From an uncultured Nitrospirales bacterium (GTDB lineage Bacteria > Nitrospirota > Nitrospiria > Nitrospirales > UBA8639), in contig OY282373.1 of the NCBI GenBank assembly GCA_958295805.1, positions 1,645,001-1,709,000 of the forward strand: a stretch of DNA of 64,000 bases. Direction: 5' to 3'. Position numbers and translations under genes: made by a program. A model generated the notes under the pieces. That model saw only the letters and a list, made by a program, of their open reading frames with translations. It was not told where the DNA came from and did not search any database. Below, one piece after another: positions 43,952-52,591 of this stretch; within the stretch, counting starts at the first letter, position 1, and the number at the start of each line of letters is the position of its first letter.

Positions 43952-46591
43952 TCAAGCCGTTCCGATTTTCTCCATCAACTGCCGCCGCACGTCCTTGCCA
44001 TTGACGTTTTTCTCCACGACGATGAACAAACCCTGACCATTGCTTCTTTGCTCCCAAAGTGCGCCGATCGTCCGCTTTTCGGCGGTATCCGATCCCTCTG
44101 CGATATGGGCGCCTTTGTATTCCACAATAAGAAACCGTCCATCGTTCAGGAGGGCAACGAAGTCGGGGTAGAATCTATCCGTTGCCGTCGGCAGCCGGAA
44201 GGACTCAGGATGGCGGGCGACGTTGCGAATCCAGTACTTCACGTCCGGCAAGCGGTCAAGGACCTGCGCACATTGGACTTCTTCACCGTCGATCGCGCCG
44301 TCGAAGGCGGGCACGTTGTCGGGGCCAAGAAAATGCTTGCCCGGCTTCCAGCGTCCACGATACCGCCGTTCATCACCGTACATGCCGTCTTTGAAAGCAA
44401 AGGCTGCGTCGAAAGAAACCTCGACTTTTGCCGCGGGCGCAAAGAGACCGTGCTGATAGGCCGTCTCCCGTTCCTGCCGTCGAACGTCGTCAAGCTTGTT
44501 CGCGATTTTTCGAGCCAGCAAGAACTTGCAGCGCATGAGCGCGGAGACGTGGATCGTGCGCACGTGAATCAGATGATTGACGAGGTCACGCAGCCATTTC
44601 AGCAGTTCGTTCTGGCGAAGGTCCGGCCCACGTACCTGTCCGTCCAGCCAGAGGGTTAACGCTTCGGGAGTCCAGCCTTCCACCGCGATGTTCAACGCAA
44701 GCTGTTCCTGCTCGTTGATGAATTGATGAGTCACACGTTTTCCGTCAATGTCGATTTCAAAGCTGCGTGCCGTTTCCCTGATCATGAATTCGTCTTCGTC
44801 CAACTTGGCCGGGTAATACAGCAGCGACCAGTCATGATCCTCCACGAACCGATCCGTATCGGCAAATTCCAGCTTGCCCTGGATTTCGCACATGAGGCAC
44901 GGCACGGTGAACCGCTCGCCCCGTTCGGCCGGGGACAACGACGCTTCGACCCTTTTTCGATACTGCTCAACGGCATTGGCGAACATCTGGCGTTCGGCCT
45001 CCGGGACCGTCGCGAGGATCGCCTCTTCCAGACCAACGTCCACGTTGCCAGTCACGGCGATTTCGACCTCTCCGCCATCGGTCTCGCGCACGGCTAACCC
45101 CTCGTGCCCCATTTTCTCCAGCGCAGACAGGGTTTCCGATAAGGCCACCAGGGGATAGCTGAACGTCGGTTTCGTTTTTTCAGGCGGATCAAACAAATCG
45201 TCTTTGCCAATATCGGGCAGATTCTGCTGGATGTTTTCGCGTGCCTCCTCTTCCTCAAACCCCATGTTCACCAATTTGTCGGTCAGCGCACGTGCGGCCT
45301 CCCCAAAAGACGGTTCGGACACGTAGGCGTACGCTCTGTTCAACGCGACGGCCCGACGCCGTTTCGCATAGGGCATCCGCAACACCCGACCGAAAAGCTG
45401 TTCCACGTTTTGCGCGCTCTGAATGCGCGACACCGAACAGAAAACGTAGGCGAACGAGCAGTCCCAGCCTTCTTTCAGTGCCTCCACCGTGATGACGTAC
45501 TCAATCGGACATTTAGGGTCGAACAGGTCGATGGCATCCAAGTCCCGTTGGTCGCCAGTGGCAACGGCAATGGCGTGCTCGGGAACGTGTTCAACGTCCA
45601 ACAGGTGCCTTTTCAACGCCTCAACGGTGACATCCTGGTTCTTCTTCTGCGCCTGAAACAGGACGATGGGCCGGATGGAGCCGGTGTCACCTCGGGCGGT
45701 TTCCGCGAGCGCGGCACGCATGGCCACGGCCCCGGCCACCGCGTTCTGCCACGTGTCGTGTTCGGACAGCATGATCGGCAATTTGATCATCTCCTCGCGT
45801 TTTAATTCTTGAGCCGTGACGCTGTACAGGATGTTGGATTTGGGTCGGGGCGTGGCCGTGAACTCGATAATCGCGCACGGATTCACGCGAGTCTGCACAT
45901 CGCGGGTCAGGCCCGTGACCGCGTTGTGTGCCTCGTCCACGATCATCAACGGTCGGTGTCCGTGCATCAGGTTGGCAAACGAAAACTTGACGCCGCCGTT
46001 CTCCAGTTTCTCCAGCCCCGGCAGCGTCTTCGGAAACGTTGAAAAATGCGGCTCCAGGTCCTCGTTGTGGGCATAGACCTTGCGACCTTCGGTGTTCGTC
46101 ACCCGCAGCGTTTGAATGGTGCCGACTACGATGCAGCAATGGCCACGGAGATCGTGCGGACGGATAAGGGTAAAATCCGCAATATCGAACACGCGCACCC
46201 GACCGTCGAAGGCGTCGTCCAGAACCCGTCGATACGCGTGACGGGTGTGCTTCAGCGCCGCCACGGTTTGCAGCCGGATCGTATTCGTCGGCACGAGCCA
46301 CAGAACCAATGGATAATCCTTCTCAACCCAGGCGTCGCGTGCAATGCGCACCGCGTGAGCGCCGAGAATCGTCTTGCCGCCGCCGGTCGGCAGCCGCAGG
46401 CACACGTAGGGGACGTTCGGCAAATCCTCAAGGGGCGTGGTATAGCTGCCGCCGTAACGTCCGAGCCTGTCGGCGCATTCGGGCTCGTTCGTAATCGTTT
46501 CGTAGGCGTTCTTCGGTCCGGCCATGCGAGCCTCCTCAAAGAAGCGCCGCAGAACGGCAAGCGTGTCGGATTGATATTGTTTCAGTTTCAT
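43952..46591 (-). CDS. res: Type III restriction enzyme Res subunit (helicase-nuclease)
   Basis: Res needs the Mod subunit and ATP to cut DNA between two unmethylated sites. The 879-residue protein has Walker A PTGGGKT at 68-74, a DEAH box (IVDEAHNAV) near 217-225 and FTATPRPKSN. Helicase motif VI-like sequence EQLFGRVLRMP follows. The C-terminal nuclease core, PDFVALL...FLIVEYKG, lies near 808-826. It is complete. Its ATG is preceded by GGAAG. A 36-base stretch covering its first codons is duplicated 163 bases upstream. It follows mod on the same strand with a repeat-filled gap. Confidence 0.93.
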   Translation of the reverse strand: MKLKQYQSDTLAVLRRFFEEARMAGPKNAYETITNEPECADRLGRYGGSYTTPLEDLPNVPYVCLRLPTGGGKTILGAHAVRIARDAWVEKDYPLVLWLVPTNTIRLQTVAALKHTRHAYRRVLDDAFDGRVRVFDIADFTLIRPHDLRGHCCIVVGTIQTLRVTNTEGRKVYAHNEDLEPHFSTFPKTLPGLEKLENGGVKFSFANLMHGHRPLMIVDEAHNAVTGLTRDVQTRVNPCAIIEFTATPRPKSNILYSVTAQELKREEMIKLPIMLSEHDTWQNAVAGAVAMRAALAETARGDTGSIRPIVLFQAQKKNQDVTVEALKRHLLDVEHVPEHAIAVATGDQRDLDAIDLFDPKCPIEYVITVEALKEGWDCSFAYVFCSVSRIQSAQNVEQLFGRVLRMPYAKRRRAVALNRAYAYVSEPSFGEAARALTDKLVNMGFEEEEARENIQQNLPDIGKDDLFDPPEKTKPTFSYPLVALSETLSALEKMGHEGLAVRETDGGEVEIAVTGNVDVGLEEAILATVPEAERQMFANAVEQYRKRVEASLSPAERGERFTVPCLMCEIQGKLEFADTDRFVEDHDWSLLYYPAKLDEDEFMIRETARSFEIDIDGKRVTHQFINEQEQLALNIAVEGWTPEALTLWLDGQVRGPDLRQNELLKWLRDLVNHLIHVRTIHVSALMRCKFLLARKIANKLDDVRRQERETAYQHGLFAPAAKVEVSFDAAFAFKDGMYGDERRYRGRWKPGKHFLGPDNVPAFDGAIDGEEVQCAQVLDRLPDVKYWIRNVARHPESFRLPTATDRFYPDFVALLNDGRFLIVEYKGAHIAEGSDTAEKRTIGALWEQRSNGQGLFIVVEKNVNGKDVRRQLMEKIGTA

Positions 46592-46759
46592 CGAATTGCT
46601 ACTTCCGCTCTTCCTTGGCCATGAAGAAGTCTTTTGGCAGGTTGAGCCAGGGGAGGGGGCCGAGTCCGGGACGCGGTTCGAGACCCCCCACCCTTGCCCT
46701 CCCCCTCAAGGGGGGAGGGAACGGCGTGTCGGATTGATATTGTTTCAGTTTCATCGAAT
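46561..46759 (-). repeat. Direct duplication of the res start region around an R3 hairpin
   Basis: The 36 bases at 46561-46596 (res start and first ten codons) recur at 46724-46759. Between them lies GC-rich DNA with the hairpin CCCTCCCCCTCAAGGGGGGAGG. The upstream copy starts a 51-codon frame with the same first ten residues (MKLKQYQSDT). It stops at 46599, just before the real res start, so it may act as a leader peptide. Confidence 0.8.
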
Positions 46760-46799
46760 GTCTGCTTTCGACTTCCCTCGCCCCTAAAGAGACCTTCGC

Positions 46800-47000
46800 C
46801 AAACCGTCATTCCCACATCCCCGTTTGTCATTCCCGCATCCCCATTTGTCATTCTCGCGCAAGCGGGAATCCAGAGGAACGGGCAGAGAGCCCATACTGG
46901 CCGCCGGTCTGTCCGTGGGCGCTGCCCAGACGTACCCTCGCGGCGGAGGAGAAAAGACACTGGATTCCCGCTTGAAACTGCGGGAATGACGGAAAGGAGG
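46800..47000 (+). repeat. Cluster of R1-like hairpins between mod and res
   Basis: Units such as CGTCATTCCCACATCC, TCATTCTCGCGCAAGCGGGA and CTGGATTCCCGCTTGAAACTG occur in direct and inverted order. They belong to the dispersed 'TCATTCCCGC...GCGGGAATCCAG' class. No gene is supported in 46760-47136. Confidence 0.65.
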
Positions 47001-47136
47001 GCGCGGCGGGATGAGGGGTGAGCCGTGGAGCCCTTCGGAATTGTCTGCAATGTTCTCTTTCCCTTATTGTCACGCCCGGGTAATCTGGAAGCCATGATTT
47101 ATGTATCTGCTGGGCAAGGGGAGGGGGAAACATCTC

Positions 47137-48690
47137 CTACTTCCTCGCTTTCACGTCATAAGGCGTTTGCTTGAAGACGGTGCGTTCGCGGTCGAGTGTC
47201 GGTTGCGTCAAGCGCGACTGTTCGCCGTACACCGTCAACGGTCCATCGAAGTCAGGTTGCTCATTGGCGATTTCCCGTCGAACTTCGTCCAGCGTGGCAC
47301 GAGTCAACACGTTGCCGCCACCCGGCCGCTTGTCACCCAGGATGCCGTTGTAGAGCAGGGCATAGGCGCGTCCGTCGTGCAAACCGAGCAGGGGAGACGT
47401 GCCGTTGCCGTTCCAAGGCCGGTCGGTCTCGCTGAACCACACGTGCGCGGCCAGCACCGGGAAACGAACGTCCCGTCGAATCTGCCCATCTTCATCGAAC
47501 ACGGGCGGTCCAAGCCGATAGAAGCGAAACCCGCCGCCGCCTTGCCAGCCGACGTTTTTGGAAATACCGCCCTGCTCGCCTTCAATGACTTTGCGAAGCC
47601 GCGGCACGCAATGCGTCACCGCGTGCTCGCCCATTTCGATGCCGATGTAGCGCCGCTCCATCTTGTGCGCCACCGCTGCCGTGGTGCCGGAACCGAGGAA
47701 GGAGTCAAGGACAAGGTCGCCAGAGTTGGTGGCTGCCTCAAAGATATATTCAATAAGGCCCTCAGGTTTAGGAAAAGCAAACTTATCCTGTAACCCAAAC
47801 ATATCCATACTCTGATACGTTCCATGCTGCGTATAATGTCCTTCAATTATAGTTTGTGGTTTACGTTTCCTTTCTTGCCCTTTCTCATCTTTGAGGTATT
47901 GTTTATAAGAAACGGTCTTGTTCCCTTTTCTTCTAGAAATCACCAATTCCCCATCTGCTAGAGCCTTATAGGAACGTTCTTTTGACCATTGCCACTGCTT
48001 TTCCGGCCAAATCTCCTCCCCATTGTCAAGTATGATTGGATATCTAAGATTAGGGCGATCATCCATGCTCGTCGTTGCCAAAGGCTGCAAACGATATGGC
48101 CCTCTCTCCGAAAATTTGTCATCCCGATATTTGTAGTATTTTTTAACGATGTCAGGGTCAGGAGGCAAAAACATATCAGGGAATGTATTTATATCTTTTG
48201 TGTAACACAGGATTTCTTCATGAAGCCCCACAAACCATTTTGCCTTGGCGCCACCACCATAACTCTTCTTCCAAATAAACGAGGTAAGGAAGTTGGCCCT
48301 TCCAAATACTTCATCCATAATGACCTTGAGATAATGTGCCTCGTTGTCGTCAATGGAGACCCAAATCGAACCGTCCTCCGCAAGCAATTCCCGCAGAAGT
48401 TCCAGCCGTGGCCACATCATCGCCAGCCACTTTGTATGTTCAAGGTTGTCGTCGTAGTGCTCGAAGGCCGAGCGGGTGTTATACGGCGGATCAATATAAA
48501 TACACTTCATTCGCCCGGCGTAGAACGGCAGCAACGCCTTGAGTGCCTCAAGATTATCGCCCTGCATCAGAATGTTCCCGGATTCCAAGTCCCCCGCGGA
48601 CAAGTCAGGCACTTCATCCAACAGCCGATACGGCACGCGCGCAGCAGCCCCAATATCCTCATCTCTCGTCAGCCAGTGCAGTATCGGCAT
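47137..48690 (-). CDS. mod: Type III adenine-specific DNA methyltransferase Mod
   Basis: Mod recognises the target site and methylates adenine. The catalytic DPPY is at 67-70 in YIDPPYNT, and the SAM-binding FLGSGTTA follows near 330-337, the beta-class order. Between them (roughly residues 130-310) lies the target recognition domain. It is AT-rich at the DNA level and uses codons unlike the flanks. The start ATG overlaps the stop of the pentapeptide-repeat gene by one base. The 517-residue protein ends with a long extra domain after the methylase core, as other Mod proteins have. Confidence 0.93.
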   Translation of the reverse strand: MPILHWLTRDEDIGAAARVPYRLLDEVPDLSAGDLESGNILMQGDNLEALKALLPFYAGRMKCIYIDPPYNTRSAFEHYDDNLEHTKWLAMMWPRLELLRELLAEDGSIWVSIDDNEAHYLKVIMDEVFGRANFLTSFIWKKSYGGGAKAKWFVGLHEEILCYTKDINTFPDMFLPPDPDIVKKYYKYRDDKFSERGPYRLQPLATTSMDDRPNLRYPIILDNGEEIWPEKQWQWSKERSYKALADGELVISRRKGNKTVSYKQYLKDEKGQERKRKPQTIIEGHYTQHGTYQSMDMFGLQDKFAFPKPEGLIEYIFEAATNSGDLVLDSFLGSGTTAAVAHKMERRYIGIEMGEHAVTHCVPRLRKVIEGEQGGISKNVGWQGGGGFRFYRLGPPVFDEDGQIRRDVRFPVLAAHVWFSETDRPWNGNGTSPLLGLHDGRAYALLYNGILGDKRPGGGNVLTRATLDEVRREIANEQPDFDGPLTVYGEQSRLTQPTLDRERTVFKQTPYDVKARK

Positions 48691-50024
48691 CAGCTATCGC
48701 CCGCCTCCTCAGATGTGGCCTTTTTGTACTCGGCAATCCATTCTTCTGCTTCTTGTGCCGAATAGGCACCTATAACGGCGACGCTGTTTTCCGGCAGTTG
48801 ATGACTTGCCGGTTTTCCAACATGCGGCATCAGTTCCTTTCTCAACCTCATTTTTTCTCCATCAGATAAACCCTCAACAAGAGAATCCACATCTTCTTGG
48901 CTCAATCCGCCCTCAAAAATTGCTCCACTCGGATCACTGTCTTGGCCAATTTGACTTCTTATTTGCTGTTCAAATGGGAGAGGCATCCCTTGGTTAGTGA
49001 TGCCTTGTAGTTGTGCCCACTCAAGTCGAGCCTCTTGCAGGTGCGTCCTCCCAAGGTCAGCCCCTTGCAGGTGTGCCCCCCCAAGTCGAGCCCCTTGCAG
49101 GTGTGCCTCACGAAGCCAAGCCCCTTGCAGGTGTGCCTCCCCAAGCCAAGCCCCTTGCAGGTGTGCTCTCTCAAGGTTAGCCCCTTGCAGGTGTGCCCCT
49201 AAAAGGGTAGCCCCTTGCAGGTGTGCCTCACGAAGCTGAGCCCCTTGCAGGTGTGCCTCCCAAAGCTGAGCCCCTTGCAGGTGTGCTCCCTTAAGGTTAG
49301 CCTCTTGCAGGTATGCCCCCCCAAGCCGAGCCTCTTGCAAGTATGCCTCAATCAAGACGGCTTTTTCTAAACGTGCCTCATTGAGATCAGCCCCGTTCAG
49401 CCAACTCCCTTGTAAGTTAATATGTAGCCCCTTGAAGACCTCATGCTTTTGCACGAAAAGCAGGGTCAGCAAGCTTTGGATTTCTTCCGAGGGTTTCGAT
49501 TTGTGCTTCTTTCTATATTCGTTTTCCCCCGTCGTCCGGCGGATCTGGGCACAGAGAATGTCCAGGACGGTTTGGCGCAAATCTTCGGTATCTTGTGCCA
49601 GATGGAAGAGTTCGTAAGCACCGCCCAAACGCACGGAGTCCGACTGATGCCCCAAGTGCTCAATGGCATTTTTCAGGCGTTCCTGTCGTTGCCCCTTTTC
49701 GGCATTTTGATTGGCTTTTGCCTGCTCTCCAGTAGCTTCAGCTTGTGCCTTCGCGGCTTCTTCCATCGCCTTGGCACGTTTATGAGAAGCCAAGGCTTGC
49801 AGGGCGAGCAGGATGCCACCCATGCTGATTCCCAGGAATTTCAGCGCCTCAGATTTTTGAGATACTCCTAGAAGTTGAAAAATCCATGTTTCAATGGTCT
49901 CCAGGAACATGACTGCCAGGAAAAGCAGGAACAAGAAGATGAGAAGACCGGCAAGGATGACGTTAAGCCTATTGACAAGAATGTGCCACAATCTTGTGAG
50001 GAAACGTCTGAGCAGGGGAGTCAT
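48690..50024 (-). CDS. Membrane-anchored pentapeptide-repeat protein coupled to mod
   Basis: The 444-residue protein begins with two membrane segments (about 19-43 and 60-80), then an Ala/Gln/Lys-rich coiled coil. A helical domain (LKNAIEHLGHQSDSVRLGGA onward) follows, of the kind often found before pentapeptide repeats. From about 205 to 335 it has A(H/Y)LQxAxLxx repeats, which form a right-handed beta-helix in related proteins. The C-terminal ~100 residues are acidic and of unknown fold. Its stop overlaps the mod start, so they are translated together. A defence-related or regulatory role is inferred from this coupling only. Confidence 0.85.
   Translation of the reverse strand: MTPLLRRFLTRLWHILVNRLNVILAGLLIFLFLLFLAVMFLETIETWIFQLLGVSQKSEALKFLGISMGGILLALQALASHKRAKAMEEAAKAQAEATGEQAKANQNAEKGQRQERLKNAIEHLGHQSDSVRLGGAYELFHLAQDTEDLRQTVLDILCAQIRRTTGENEYRKKHKSKPSEEIQSLLTLLFVQKHEVFKGLHINLQGSWLNGADLNEARLEKAVLIEAYLQEARLGGAYLQEANLKGAHLQGAQLWEAHLQGAQLREAHLQGATLLGAHLQGANLERAHLQGAWLGEAHLQGAWLREAHLQGARLGGAHLQGADLGRTHLQEARLEWAQLQGITNQGMPLPFEQQIRSQIGQDSDPSGAIFEGGLSQEDVDSLVEGLSDGEKMRLRKELMPHVGKPASHQLPENSVAVIGAYSAQEAEEWIAEYKKATSEEAGDS
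49021..49350 (-). repeat. 30-base minisatellite in the pentapeptide-repeat gene
   Basis: Eleven units of 30 bases are visible on the plus strand. Eight consecutive units share the same 15-base core CCCCTTGCAGGTGTG. Each unit encodes two pentapeptides. The near identity at DNA level implies recent expansion, and unit changes would keep the reading frame. Confidence 0.9.
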
Positions 50025-50204
50025 TGGGGTGAAATTGAAGAACGAAAAGGCGGTCCGAGGGGATTTTCCACGATCTTAATAAGCCGGTCAAGCGGCCACC
50101 GCGGGGGGTTGGGAGAGATTCTTCACTTCGTTCAGAATGACAGGCAAGTTCATTCTCAGACAAGTTCATCCTGTCAACGAATGACTGAACTTTTGCCATT
50201 CCGC

Positions 50205-50528
50205 TTAGCGTGCCCAGGCCATTGCGTCAGCCACGTCGGTTTCGGACAGACCCGATTCGGCCAGCTTGGAACTCACGGTGCCTCCGCGAGTTTCCGTGTC
50301 CGGTCGTTGCCATAGAATAATGGGAATCAACGCTTTGAGAGAACGTTCGGTGATCTCCGGCACATTCCGATGGTTGGTCATAATCAAGTCGGGTGCCACG
50401 TCCAGCATGATTTCTTCAAATTCGTCAAGGGTCGTGGCTTCAATGTGCAGGCCTTCAATGTCGCTTTGGGAACAGAAGACTTTTATTTCGGGATTCCAAA
50501 CGGCTTTTATTCTAAAGGTGCGCTTCAT
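50205..50528 (-). CDS. DUF1902 domain protein, probable antitoxin-like component
   Basis: The 107-residue protein (start ATG 50528) reads KRTFRIKAVWNPEIKVFCSQ, then SDIEGLHIEATTLDEFEEIM and PDLIMTNH, which fits the DUF1902 fold seen in HicB-like and related antitoxins. The C-terminal ~45 residues are extra, with SSKLAESGLSETDVADAMAW resembling a small helix-turn-helix. It follows the YgiT-type gene by four bases on the same strand. Confidence 0.7.
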   Translation of the reverse strand: MKRTFRIKAVWNPEIKVFCSQSDIEGLHIEATTLDEFEEIMLDVAPDLIMTNHRNVPEITERSLKALIPIILWQRPDTETRGGTVSSKLAESGLSETDVADAMAWAR

Positions 50529-50532
50529 GACG

Positions 50533-50745
50533 TTATGCCGTTTTTGCAAACTTATGAATTTGTTCTTCTACTACTGTTACCAGAGCCTGCATAGAATCAA
50601 CGGCTTGCTCCTCAAAATAGGATTCCTCGCATTGAGGGCAAATCCAAGCTGGGACTTCATCCAAGCTTACATGGATACCTTTTCTATCAATGTGAAACGG
50701 CACCGTGCCTTGTTCCATCTTTGCCTGACAATACATACATTTCAT
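50533..50745 (-). CDS. YgiT-type zinc-finger protein (MqsA-like antitoxin domain)
   Basis: Two CxxC pairs, MKCMYCQAKM at the start and WICPQCEESY near 34-43, form the zinc-binding N-terminal domain of MqsA-type antitoxins. The 70-residue protein lacks the helix-turn-helix DNA-binding half, as in short YgiT proteins paired with DUF4258. It overlaps the upstream DUF4258 gene by four bases. Confidence 0.82.
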   Translation of the reverse strand: MKCMYCQAKMEQGTVPFHIDRKGIHVSLDEVPAWICPQCEESYFEEQAVDSMQALVTVVEEQIHKFAKTA

Positions 50746-51065
50746 TGCATTCTCCTGGATTTAAAATCATCACTCCACTGATTTTCATTTGGAATATAGG
50801 CCGTGATAATTGCCAGATATTCGTCTTTCGGCGAGCAGATCACGTGCAGGGTTCTGCCTGTTTCTCCGCAACCAAGTATAAGACAACTGTGGCCTCTTGT
50901 ATCTTCCGGGTAATCCTCAATGATTTCTCCTTCAAGAACTACTTTTCGTACCTCTGAAGTCTTTATCATGCGATTGGAGCGAGTCATCTGCCTCATCGCG
51001 TGAGGCAAAAAGAGCAATTTTTGCTCTGCTCGTTTTTTCACCAAGAGCAAGAATTCTTGTGTCAT
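50742..51065 (-). CDS. DUF4258 domain protein, probable toxin
   Basis: The 107-residue protein shows HAMRQMTRSNRMIKTSEVRK, GEIIEDYPEDTRGHSCLIL, TGRTLHVICSPKDEYLAIIT and a final AYIPNENQW, the typical order of DUF4258. These proteins commonly occur just before a YgiT-type zinc-finger gene and are thought to be toxins of the MqsR/RelE-like group. No clear ribosome binding site precedes the ATG. Confidence 0.8.
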   Translation of the reverse strand: MTQEFLLLVKKRAEQKLLFLPHAMRQMTRSNRMIKTSEVRKVVLEGEIIEDYPEDTRGHSCLILGCGETGRTLHVICSPKDEYLAIITAYIPNENQWSDDFKSRRMQ

Positions 51066-51131
51066 CTACTAAGTGTCATTTACTGCAAACTGTTTACTCC
51101 GCTACCAAAGATCGGGCTTCACCTTTCCGTT

Positions 51132-52505
51132 TTACCCCTGCACCGCCGTTCGGCACAAGGTCAGGCAGGATTTGGTTATGATCTTTACCATTCGGCGTAA
51201 CTCCGGCTCGGACGTTATCAGGGGGGGAACGAGGATCAGAACGTTTCCGATTGGGCGCATGAGGAGTCCTTGACGGCGGCATTCCATGGCGGCTTGATGG
51301 CCGATGCGGTCGGCTAAGGGAAAGGGTTCTCGGGTTTCTTTGTTTTTGACTAATTCGATGCCCGCCATCAGCCCGCATTGGCGGATGTCTCCCACGATGG
51401 GCAGGGATTCCAGCGGTTTGAGGAGTTGTTGAAGAAGCCGCGCTTTTTTCTTGACGTTGGCCAGCGTGTTTTCTTTTTTGAAAATGTCCAGATTGGCAAG
51501 GGCCGCGGCACAGGCCAAGGCGTTGCCCGTGTAGCTGTGGCCGTGAAAAAAGGTTCTGCCTTCGGCCTGTTCGCCGAGAAACGCTTCATAGATGGTTTCC
51601 GTGGTGAGGGTGGCCGCCAGGGGCAGATACCCGCCGGTCAGCCCCTTGGCCACGCACAGGAGGTCCGGCGTCACGTTTTCATGACGGCACGCAAACATCT
51701 TGCCGGTGCGGCCAAAGCCCGTGGCCACTTCATCCGCGATGAGCAACACGTGATAGGTCGTACACAATTCCCGCACGCGGGAGAGATAGCCCGGTGGCTG
51801 CGTCATCATGCCGGCCACGGCCTGCACCATGGGTTCAATGATGACTCCGGCCACGTGTCGGTGCCGTTTGGATAACACGTCTTCCAAGGGGTCGAGACAG
51901 GCCGCGTTGCACGACGGGAAACGCAGATTCAGCGGACATCGATAACAGTAGGGGGCATTGAGCGCAATGGTGGAAAACAGCAACGGCCGGAAGCGTTCGT
52001 GAAACAGGGAGACGCCGCCCACGCTCATGCTTCCCACGGTGTCGCCGTGATACGCGGCATCCAGGCGAATAAACTCCGTTTTCTGTTGTTGCGGGGGGCG
52101 TTGCTGCTGCCAGTATTGCACCGCCATTTTGAGTGCCACTTCAACGGCGGTTGATCCGTCGTCTGAATAAAACACGCGCGTCAGCCCTTTCGGGGCAACG
52201 TTGACGAGTTTCCTGGCCAACATAATTGACGGCGGACCGGCGGCGCCCAACAAGGTGCTGTGGGCCACTTTGGTGAGTTGCTCACGAATGGCTCGATCAA
52301 TGGCGGGATGTCGATGGCCGTGCAGGTTGACCCAGACGGAGGAGGTGCCGTCCAGATATTTGTTGCCGCGTGTATCGTAGAGATACGGGCCCTTGGCTTT
52401 TTCGATGATGAGCGGTTCTTCTCGTTCCCACTCCTGCATCTGCGTGAAAGGGTGCCAGACGTATCGGCGATCCCATTTGGAGAGTTGGGCAGCCGAAGAT
52501 GCCAT
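51132..52505 (-). CDS. bioA: Adenosylmethionine-8-amino-7-oxononanoate aminotransferase
   Basis: BioA uses SAM as amino donor to make diaminopelargonate in biotin synthesis. [10 protein letters not shown] near the N-terminus and [18 protein letters not shown] are typical. The PLP-binding Lys is in [15 protein letters not shown] near residue 285. I start at ATG 52505 (457 residues); a GTG at 52550 extends the frame by 15 codons. Neither has a strong ribosome binding site. Other bio genes are not adjacent. It is divergent from lepA. Confidence 0.95.
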   Translation of the reverse strand: MASSAAQLSKWDRRYVWHPFTQMQEWEREEPLIIEKAKGPYLYDTRGNKYLDGTSSVWVNLHGHRHPAIDRAIREQLTKVAHSTLLGAAGPPSIMLARKLVNVAPKGLTRVFYSDDGSTAVEVALKMAVQYWQQQRPPQQQKTEFIRLDAAYHGDTVGSMSVGGVSLFHERFRPLLFSTIALNAPYCYRCPLNLRFPSCNAACLDPLEDVLSKRHRHVAGVIIEPMVQAVAGMMTQPPGYLSRVRELCTTYHVLLIADEVATGFGRTGKMFACRHENVTPDLLCVAKGLTGGYLPLAATLTTETIYEAFLGEQAEGRTFFHGHSYTGNALACAAALANLDIFKKENTLANVKKKARLLQQLLKPLESLPIVGDIRQCGLMAGIELVKNKETREPFPLADRIGHQAAMECRRQGLLMRPIGNVLILVPPLITSEPELRRMVKIITKSCLTLCRTAVQG

Positions 52506-52591
52506 TCCATCCGTGCGTTGAGAACGTGGGATGCCTTCTCTCTTTGACACGATACGAGAACCCTAATAAAATCAACGGATTTCATACCACA

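Larger units (their letters stand above)
43085..45027 (+). repeat. Tandem segment, copy 3
   Basis: The unit again starts GCTTGATCTCTGATTATG and runs through the SAM-hydrolase tail, the shorter coiled-coil gene and the C-terminal part of res. Here res continues past the breakpoint (about 45027) into its complete helicase half, so copy 3 carries the original res end of the array. Confidence 0.85.

Noticed and set aside
49021-49350. Possible CRISPR array in the 30-base repeats
   Set aside because: Units are contiguous, encode pentapeptides in frame and have no spacer-sized unique DNA.
49875-50315. Plus-strand open frame of 146 codons opposite the start of the pentapeptide-repeat gene
   Set aside because: It crosses an R2 repeat, has low-complexity composition and no ribosome binding site; the minus strand holds a clear gene.
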